DNA of 57,201 bases, from positions 268,280-325,480 of the forward strand of contig NZ_SEBR01000002.1 of the NCBI RefSeq assembly GCF_004295795.1. Direction: 5' to 3'. How positions within the stretch are numbered: the first letter of the stretch is position 1; every line of letters starts with the position of its first letter. The notes beneath the pieces are model-generated. The model did no database searches. It was not told the origin of the DNA and was given only the letters and a program-made list of their open reading frames with translations. Shown here piece after piece: positions 52,196-57,201 of the stretch. The position numbers were made by a program, and so were the translations under genes. Source of the DNA: Flavobacterium sp. Lineage in GTDB: Bacteria > Bacteroidota > Bacteroidia > Flavobacteriales > Flavobacteriaceae.

Positions 52196-53655
52196 GGGTT
52201 GTGCTTGTGAATTAAATCGGCGGCCAATTTGCCCGAAATCAATGCCGGCGGAACACCTGGTCCGGGAACGGTAAGCTGTCCGGAAAAGAACAGGTTTTTC
52301 ACCTTTCGGCTTCGAAGCGGCGGTCTCAGGAAGGCCGTCTGCAAAAGCGTATTGGCCAATCCGTAGGCGTTGCCTTTATAGGAATTGTAATCTTTTTTGA
52401 AATCGCTTACACAATAGCTTTCGCGAAACAGGATTGCAGACCGAAGCGATTGGCGCGTGAGTTTTTCCAGACGTAGTAAAACTTTGTCGAAATACAGTTC
52501 CCTCGTTGCGTCGTCGTCTTTCAGATCGGGCGCGATCGGGATCAGAAATGTTGCCGCCTCGCATCCGTCAGGCGCAAAAGTTGCGTCGGTCAAAGACGGG
52601 AAACTGGCGTAAAACAAAGGATTCGCCGGCCAGGAAGGCACGTCGTAAATGTTGAAAGCGTGGTCGTCAAAACTCGTGTCGAAGAACAGAGTGTGATGGT
52701 CGACGTTCTTGAGTTTTTTCCCGAATCCGACATAGAACAAGAGAGCGCTCGGCGCAAAAACTCGTTTCTCCCAATATTTTGGACTAAAGGCTCGCATTTT
52801 TTTGGGCAGAAGTGTCTCGGTGTGATGATAGTCGGCGCCGCTTAACACGATGTCGCAATTTTCGAGCCTTCCGTTTATCGTCAAACCTTCGACTTTTCCG
52901 TCGGAACAATGAATTTCGCCAACATTTGCATTGGTCACATAGTTGACTCCGAGTTCGCGCGACAGCGTTTCCATGCCTTGGACGACGCTTGCCATTCCGC
53001 CTTTCGGATGCCATGTTCCAAGACCGAAATCGGCGTGGTTCATGAAGTTGTAGAACGATGGCGTGTCCTGTGGTTTTGCGCCCAGGAACAACACCGGAAA
53101 TTCGAGAATGCTTTTGAGTTTTTGCGATTTGAAACGTGATTTTATGTCGTTTCTGATGTTTCCGAAGAATTGTCCCAAACGCGGAACGGTCTGAGTAGAA
53201 ACCAATTCAAACACAGATTCTCCAGGTTTGTAAACCAGATCACCTATTGCGATATCGTAGTGTGTTTTTGCTTTGGTGAGGAATTTGTCGAGCTTGGCGC
53301 CGCTTCCGGCCTCGATTTTTTCGAATACCGATGCGATTTCGTCCGGATTGTCGGGAATGGCAACGCGCGTATCCGAATCGAAATAGACGGAATACGCCGG
53401 ATTGAGTTTCGTTAGCGAGTAGTAATCGCTTGGCTTTTTTCCGAAGTCGGCGAAAAATCTTTCAAAAACGTCCGGCATCCAATACCATGTCGGGCCCATG
53501 TCGAACGTGAATCCATCGCGAATCAACTGTCGCGCCCTTCCGCCGATGTGCGCATTTTTTTCGAAAACGGTCACGTCATAGCCCGACTGCGCGAGATAAC
53601 AAGATGCCGCGAGGGACGAAAACCCGGAACCGATAATGTAAACGCGTTTTTTCAT
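52192..53655 (-). CDS. crtI: phytoene desaturase CrtI
   Basis: 487 residues. The N-terminal FAD-binding Rossmann motif is VYIIGSGFSSLAASCYLAQS with FEKNAHIGGRARQ; GPTWYWMPDVFERFF and the C-terminal FSGQLTVPGPGVPPALISGK complete the carotenoid-desaturase signature. Four dehydrogenations convert phytoene to lycopene. The start ATG 53655 is 53 bp after the MerR-B12 regulator's stop, in a leader that contains the palindrome TGTTAAACA, so it may be a separate promoter/operator. Confidence 0.95.
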   Translation of the reverse strand: MKKRVYIIGSGFSSLAASCYLAQSGYDVTVFEKNAHIGGRARQLIRDGFTFDMGPTWYWMPDVFERFFADFGKKPSDYYSLTKLNPAYSVYFDSDTRVAIPDNPDEIASVFEKIEAGSGAKLDKFLTKAKTHYDIAIGDLVYKPGESVFELVSTQTVPRLGQFFGNIRNDIKSRFKSQKLKSILEFPVLFLGAKPQDTPSFYNFMNHADFGLGTWHPKGGMASVVQGMETLSRELGVNYVTNANVGEIHCSDGKVEGLTINGRLENCDIVLSGADYHHTETLLPKKMRAFSPKYWEKRVFAPSALLFYVGFGKKLKNVDHHTLFFDTSFDDHAFNIYDVPSWPANPLFYASFPSLTDATFAPDGCEAATFLIPIAPDLKDDDATRELYFDKVLLRLEKLTRQSLRSAILFRESYCVSDFKKDYNSYKGNAYGLANTLLQTAFLRPPLRSRKVKNLFFSGQLTVPGPGVPPALISGKLAADLIHKHNP

Positions 53656-53676
53656 TGTTTAAGCAAATTACGGTTT

Positions 53677-53685
53677 TGTTAAACA
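53677..53685. promoter_or_regulatory. TGTTnAACA palindrome upstream of crtI
   Basis: TGTTAAACA, nine bases with dyad symmetry, in the 53-bp gap before crtI. The crtY/regulator gap has TGTTGAACA (54617-54625). It is a candidate operator for the MerR-B12 protein; the motif is short, so chance is possible. Confidence 0.3.
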
Positions 53686-53708
53686 TTATTTTGGGCTTTT
53701 CCAAAACT

Positions 53709-54602
53709 TTACACTTCGTTCAACGCATCTTTGAGCGAATTGAAGAATTTGATGTTGCGATTTGCGTGTCTCGGCTGCTCGTAAACCAGCGCTCCAAGAA
53801 CCCAAAGCTCGCATTCCGGGCGCAACAGCCGCTGTTCGAGTTGTTCGAGATAGCCTGCAAATTCGTGTTTTGGTGGCGCAACCGTCGCATAGGTCACAAA
53901 GGTCACGACCTTGAACAAAGTCTTGACGCGCTCAAGGCTTTCCAAAGGTATGCTTTCGCCGAGGTAAATCGTGTGGTTGCCCAAGTTAGTCAGTTCGTAA
54001 TTGAGGTAAAGCAAACCCAGTTCGTGGATTTCCCCGTACGGCAGGAAAAGTGCATAGACGCGATTGGTGGCTTGCGGCGCTTTCGAGAGCAAACGGTCGG
54101 TGTTTGACAGGATTTTCATTCGGATCAATCCGCTGATGAAATGTTCGTGAGCCGGACTGATCGTGCGAGTTTGCCACAAAATCCCGATGTCGTCGAGCAA
54201 TGGGATGAAATAGTCGAAAAAAACCTCGCGGAAACTGCGTTCCTGTAAAAGATCGGCATAAGTTTTCATGAACAGGTGTTGGTCGAACGTCATCATGGCA
54301 ATCTTGAAAAGATGGGCTACGTGGTTGCGGTCGTATTTGTCCGATCGCACTTCCCTTACCATGGCGTCAAGTGCCGCGCCGTCCATCGTTCCGAGCCGCG
54401 CCAACTTGAAACCGTATTTTGTGAGCAAGACCACATTGAGCAGTTTCTGCAGATTCTCCACATCGTAATAACGCGTATTGATGTCGGTTCGCTGCGGTTG
54501 CAGGATCGCGTACCTTCGTTCCCACATGCGAATCGTGTGCGCTTTTATGCCCGAGAGGTTTTCGAGATCTTTTATCGTGAATTCCGACTTTATGTTGTTC
54601 AT
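53709..54602 (-). CDS. MerR-family regulator with B12-binding domain (CarH/LitR-like)
   Basis: 297 residues from ATG 54602 (MNNIKSEFTI). N-terminal MerR winged helix (about 8-70, LENLSGIKAHTIRMWERRYA, NTRYYDVENLQKL); four-helix cap (about 90-170); and a cobalamin-binding Rossmann-like domain (about 180-290). Motifs of AdoCbl photoreceptors are intact: W143-x9-E153-H154 (ILWQTRTISPAHEHF) and the base-ligand E191-x-H193-x-x-G196 (GEIHELG). Such proteins bind DNA in the dark with AdoCbl and release it in light, switching on carotenoid genes. Light-regulation is inferred from the family and the crt context. Confidence 0.92.
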   Translation of the reverse strand: MNNIKSEFTIKDLENLSGIKAHTIRMWERRYAILQPQRTDINTRYYDVENLQKLLNVVLLTKYGFKLARLGTMDGAALDAMVREVRSDKYDRNHVAHLFKIAMMTFDQHLFMKTYADLLQERSFREVFFDYFIPLLDDIGILWQTRTISPAHEHFISGLIRMKILSNTDRLLSKAPQATNRVYALFLPYGEIHELGLLYLNYELTNLGNHTIYLGESIPLESLERVKTLFKVVTFVTYATVAPPKHEFAGYLEQLEQRLLRPECELWVLGALVYEQPRHANRNIKFFNSLKDALNEV

Positions 54603-54618
54603 TATTCCGGTCGATGTG

Positions 54619-54649
54619 TTGAACAACTAAGGTAAATGTTATAGCTTAG
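54619..54649 (+). promoter_or_regulatory. probable crtY promoter with overlapping palindrome
   Basis: TTG at 54619-54621, a 20-nt spacer, TAGCTTAG at 54642-54649 (one mismatch to TAnnTTTG). The TTG lies inside TGTTGAACA (54617-54625). The transcript would start very near ATG 54655, so it would be nearly leaderless. A divergent minus-strand promoter (TTGG...TACCTTAG) may overlap it. Confidence 0.5.
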
Positions 54650-54654
54650 CCAAG

Positions 54655-55791
54655 ATGGTTTACGATTACATTTTTTGCGGATACGGCCTTTCGGCAATGT
54701 TGGTGCTCCACGCCATGGATTCGCGCGGAATGTTGTCGGGAAAATCGATTTTGATCCTCGACGATTCCAAACGCCAGAACAAAACGTGGTGCTTTTGGGA
54801 AGAAGGCGCGGGCGAATTCGACGATCTGCTTACCAAAAGGTGGAATAAGGCAGTTTTCAAATCTGGTGTTGAACAGGAAATTCTTCGCGGGAAATATGGG
54901 TACAAATTGCTGTCGCCCGAAGCTTTGGAAAAATCGGTCACGACAAAAGTAAAGTTGCATTCCGGTGCGATTTTTACTACGGAAACCGTACGCAACATCA
55001 GCGACAACGGAAATTTGGTCGAGGTGGAAACCGATTTCGGGAAACACATCGGCAAAAAGGTTTTCAACAGCGTCGCTCCAAAAGTGGAATCGTCCGCGGA
55101 ATATCCGTTGCTGTTGCAGCATTTTGCGGGATGGATCGTCGAAACACCGAAACCTTGTTTTGACAGTGACCGCGCGACTTTTATGGACTTTGACATTGCA
55201 CAGGACGGCAATACGCGCTTCGTTTACGTTTTGCCGTTTTCGGAATCCAAAGCTTTGGTGGAGTATACGTTGTTTTCTCGCGACAAACTTCTTGACGAAG
55301 CATATGAAGCGGGAATCGAGTCGTATCTGATATCAAAGAAAATCGAGGAATACAAGATCGTCGGCAAGGAATCTGGCGTGATCCCGATGACTGCTTTTCC
55401 TTTTTGGAAAGCCAACACCAAGAACGTTTTGCATATAGGAACTGCCGGCGGATGGACAAAACCGAGCACGGGTTACACTTTGATGTACGCGAAAAAGTTG
55501 GCTGTCAAAACCTTGAAATATCTGGGTTCTGATAATGCGGATTTTTCCAAATTCCATCGCACCGATCGCTTCCGTTGGTACGACAAGATTTTCGTATCGG
55601 TACTTTTTCACGAAAATGCGCGTGGAAAGGAGATTTTCACGGCTTTGTTCCGACGCGCCTCACCCGAACTCGTGTTGCGTTTTTTGAGGGAAGAAACGAC
55701 GTTTTGGCAGGAAATCAGAATATTGGCGAGTTGTCCCAAACGCCTTTTTATCACACACATCATCAGGCAAATGTTCCGCGGCTATCGCTGA
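54655..55791 (+). CDS. crtY: lycopene beta-cyclase CrtY
   Basis: 378 residues. Dinucleotide-binding N-terminus DYIFCGYGLSAMLVLHAM, SILILDDSKRQNKTWCFWEE (the conserved 'D......KtWcFWe' motif), and the C-terminal FPFWKANTKNVLHIGTAGGW, KPSTGYTL motif of bacterial CrtY-type cyclases. It cyclises both ends of lycopene to beta-carotene. It is divergent from the regulator and thereby from crtIBZ. It is convergent with the SDR gene, 15 bp between stops. Confidence 0.94.
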   Translation: MVYDYIFCGYGLSAMLVLHAMDSRGMLSGKSILILDDSKRQNKTWCFWEEGAGEFDDLLTKRWNKAVFKSGVEQEILRGKYGYKLLSPEALEKSVTTKVKLHSGAIFTTETVRNISDNGNLVEVETDFGKHIGKKVFNSVAPKVESSAEYPLLLQHFAGWIVETPKPCFDSDRATFMDFDIAQDGNTRFVYVLPFSESKALVEYTLFSRDKLLDEAYEAGIESYLISKKIEEYKIVGKESGVIPMTAFPFWKANTKNVLHIGTAGGWTKPSTGYTLMYAKKLAVKTLKYLGSDNADFSKFHRTDRFRWYDKIFVSVLFHENARGKEIFTALFRRASPELVLRFLREETTFWQEIRILASCPKRLFITHIIRQMFRGYR

Positions 55792-55806
55792 CTTGATGCA
55801 CTTTTC

Positions 55807-56502
55807 TTATTTCACCATACTTCCCAAACCGCCATTTATTCCGATGATCTGTCCGGTCATCCAAGTTGCTTCCGTGAGCACGAACACTGCGAGTTGCGCA
55901 ATTTCCTCTGCGGTTCCCACGCGTTTCAACGGATGTCTTTCGGCATTGGCGCTTTTCTTGGCATCGTTGCTCAACAAAGGTTGGGCGAGTGGCGTATCTG
56001 TAAGCGATGGCGCGAGGCAGTTCACTCTTATGGCGGGAGAAAGCTCTGCGGATAAGGCAAGCGTCAAACCTTCGACTGCGCCTTTTGCCATCGAAACACT
56101 GGCATGGAAAGGCATTCCGACCGAAGCGGCAACCGAACTGAAAAATAAGATGCCGGGATTGCGGTCAACAGCAAGATTTGCTTTGTAGGCTTTTGCGAAC
56201 GCGAATGCTCCGGCGGCGTTGAGTTTGAAATCGTTCAGGATGTCTTCGGGTTTTAGCATTCCTATCGGTTTTAGCGTGATCGAGCCCGGGCAATAGATCA
56301 GACCATCTACTTGTGTTTCTATCTTGGGAAGTGGCGCGTCCGATAGGAAATCGTGTTCGAAATGTTCGATTTCGGGGTCTTCGATTTCTGGTTTTTTTCG
56401 GCTGATCGTTAGTACAGCGTTACCTTTTTCCAAGAGTTTTTTTGTGATTTGTTGGCCGATTCCGCTGGTGCCGCCTGCTATTATAAAGGTTTTTTTTTGC
56501 AT
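55807..56502 (-). CDS. short-chain dehydrogenase-like protein lacking the catalytic tyrosine
   Basis: 231 residues. The SDR Rossmann fold has GGTSGIG (10-16), N95 in LNAAGA, S123 (ILFFSSVAASVG), K140 and the C-terminal MTGQIIGINGGLGSM. In S-x12-Y-x3-K the tyrosine position holds V136 (HASVSMAKGAVEG; codon GTT on the minus strand). An SDR without this tyrosine is not expected to reduce carbonyls by the usual mechanism, so it may bind NAD(P)(H) or act on another chemistry. It is beside crtY; whether it is a carotenoid gene is unknown. Confidence 0.88.
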   Translation of the reverse strand: MQKKTFIIAGGTSGIGQQITKKLLEKGNAVLTISRKKPEIEDPEIEHFEHDFLSDAPLPKIETQVDGLIYCPGSITLKPIGMLKPEDILNDFKLNAAGAFAFAKAYKANLAVDRNPGILFFSSVAASVGMPFHASVSMAKGAVEGLTLALSAELSPAIRVNCLAPSLTDTPLAQPLLSNDAKKSANAERHPLKRVGTAEEIAQLAVFVLTEATWMTGQIIGINGGLGSMVK

Positions 56503-56614
56503 TTTTTTTGGTTTGGAATTGTTTGAGGTTTAGCCTTGTGTGTTGCTAAATTAGGGCTAACGCTTTGCGTTTGGTGGTATTTGGGAAAGAATTGGATTTT
56601 GTTTTGATTTTTTT

Positions 56615-56775
56615 CTCTCGAAGCCTAATAAAAATGAGCTTCGCTCATTTTGTGTTTGCGGCAGCTTCGCTGCCGTGTGTTGTAATTCGTCGCCTGTCCG
56701 GCGGGGAGTTCTTTTGTCTGGCAACAAAAGAACCAAAAATGCCTTGCGGCTGAACCAAAAACGCGACCTGACAGC
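56615..56775. repeat. dispersed multi-hairpin repeat family B, copy 2
   Basis: CTCTCGAAGCCTAATA, hairpin AAATGAGC-TTC-GCTCATTT (56632-56650), hairpin CGGCAGC-TTC-GCTGCCG (56659-56675), ATTCGTCGCCTGTCCGGCGG, and hairpin GTTCTTTTGT (56708-56717) / ACAAAAGAAC (56724-56733). Order as in copy 1 at 8785; stem sequences differ but stay paired. Confidence 0.8.
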
Positions 56776-56810
56776 CCCAAAAATTCGGAAATGAAAAAAA
56801 CTCTAACATT

Positions 56811-56828
56811 TTCTACAGAAAATCTGTA
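56811..56828. repeat. ACAGAAAATCTGT motif, solitary copy
   Basis: TTCTACAGAAAATCTGTA contains ACAG-AAAAT-CTGT, the same motif found in four of the five units of the 247-bp array (ACAGAAAATCTGTAGAAAAT). Confidence 0.7.
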
Positions 56829-56837
56829 ATCAACACT

Positions 56838-56894
56838 CGGTTTTTTCCCCGAACTTCGGCCAGACCTAACAAATCTCGGAGATTTGTTAGGTCT
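56838..56894. repeat. inverted family-B tail plus 15-bp hairpin
   Basis: CGGTTTTTTCCCCGAACTTC, GGCCAGACC (56838-56866) is the reverse complement, with few changes, of the tail of family B copy 1 (near 8968-8996). It runs into AGACCTAACAAATCT (56862-56876) - CGG - AGATTTGTTAGGTCT (56880-56894), a 15-bp perfect hairpin. The region 56503-57201 has no gene I can support. Confidence 0.85.
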
Positions 56895-57017
56895 TAGGAA
56901 AATGCGGCTTCCCGCCAATTCTCACTGGTCTTCGGTTGTTTCGAAGCACGGGTTTTCAATGCCAAAAATTTCCGGTGACGACGTTATGGAAACGATTCTC
57001 GCGATTGAGGAAAAAAG

Positions 57018-57032
57018 GTGTCTCGGAGACAC
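57018..57032. repeat. hairpin GTGTCTC-G-GAGACAC
   Basis: A perfect 7-bp stem with a single-base centre, flanked by A6 and T5, terminator-like in both directions. It shares the apical CTCGGAG with the 56862-56894 hairpin. Confidence 0.7.
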
Positions 57033-57201
57033 ATTTTTCCAAAGCGAAAGCGGCGGAAAAATGTCAATAGACACTTTCCAAATAGTCCGGCATTTGAGCG
57101 TTTTGGCGGGCACCTGACGTCTTGGAAATTCCCGCAAATGGAAGTTGTTTGAGCCACCCAAAAGTTTCTACATTCGAGAAAAAGTTCCGGCGAGTTCTTT
57201 C

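Noticed and set aside
51374..52210. 278-codon open frame opposite crtB
   Set aside because: Antisense shadow; crtB is certain.
56884..57117. 77-codon open frame at the right end
   Set aside because: It runs through two hairpins and repeat sequence; no homology and no promoter, so I do not call it.
1..57201. tRNA or rRNA genes
   Set aside because: No T-loop/acceptor pattern or rRNA-like stretch was seen by eye; a tRNAscan run would settle this.

Overview
The window looks like chromosome from a flavobacterium (Bacteroidota, Flavobacteriaceae, Flavobacterium-like). Evidence: TAnnTTTG-type promoters with an upstream TTG box and no Shine-Dalgarno sequences; C-terminal type IX secretion (T9SS) sorting domains; CarboxypepD_reg/DUF5686 and TonB-dependent receptors; many small PorT-like outer-membrane barrels; a Bacteroidota 6S RNA between zapA and rny; type B ribosomal protein L31; and a zeaxanthin-type carotenoid cluster. 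I see no tRNA, rRNA, CRISPR array, prophage or IS transposase.

Layout. 0-6 kb: a DUF5686 outer-membrane protein, aroQ, and four small secreted outer-membrane beta-barrel proteins. 6-11.6 kb: xerD, a serine beta-lactamase-like hydrolase, then rny - 6S RNA - zapA - a coiled-coil partner on the minus strand. 11.8-16.8 kb: an M23 peptidase and a TonB-dependent receptor in an operon, then an EF-hand-like lipoprotein. 17-25 kb: a DUF2971 protein; a minus-strand operon of sugar-phosphate mutase, MsbA-like ABC exporter and S41 peptidase; a DUF4199 protein with a polyprenyl-phosphate glycosyltransferase; and rpmE2. 25-30 kb: a GlmU-family protein, three tandem PepSY-like periplasmic proteins and mtaB. 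31-38 kb: small genes including a T9SS cargo protein, a lytic transglycosylase and a TauE/SafE permease. 38-43.4 kb: rpmH, carB, a CheY-like regulator and an MscS channel. 43.8-50.6 kb: a 1280-residue LRR protein with a T9SS tail, downstream of a LytTR regulator and a TPR sensor kinase. 50.9-56.5 kb: crtZ, crtB and crtI, a CarH/LitR-like MerR-B12 regulator, divergent crtY, and a short-chain dehydrogenase that has lost its catalytic tyrosine.

The non-coding part is unusually rich. There is a 247-bp tandem array of nearly five units (29.9-31.1 kb) and an 86-bp tandem array of five units (35.4-35.8 kb). Two dispersed hairpin families (A, three copies; B, two copies) have stems that differ between copies but keep their pairing. 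A 49-nt element occurs twice in opposite orientation 6.7 kb apart with one mismatch. There are also copies of an 18-nt palindrome, a 21-bp perfect inverted repeat, an 18-mer minisatellite and octamer repeats. Most of these lie between convergent genes or in other positions that avoid promoters.

How genes work together: the crt genes suffice to take geranylgeranyl diphosphate to zeaxanthin (crtE is not in the window) and adjoin a regulator with the adenosylcobalamin photoreceptor motif. The sensor kinase, LytTR regulator and LRR surface protein form a probable signalling/output module. The zapA/6S RNA/rny block is a conserved housekeeping group.
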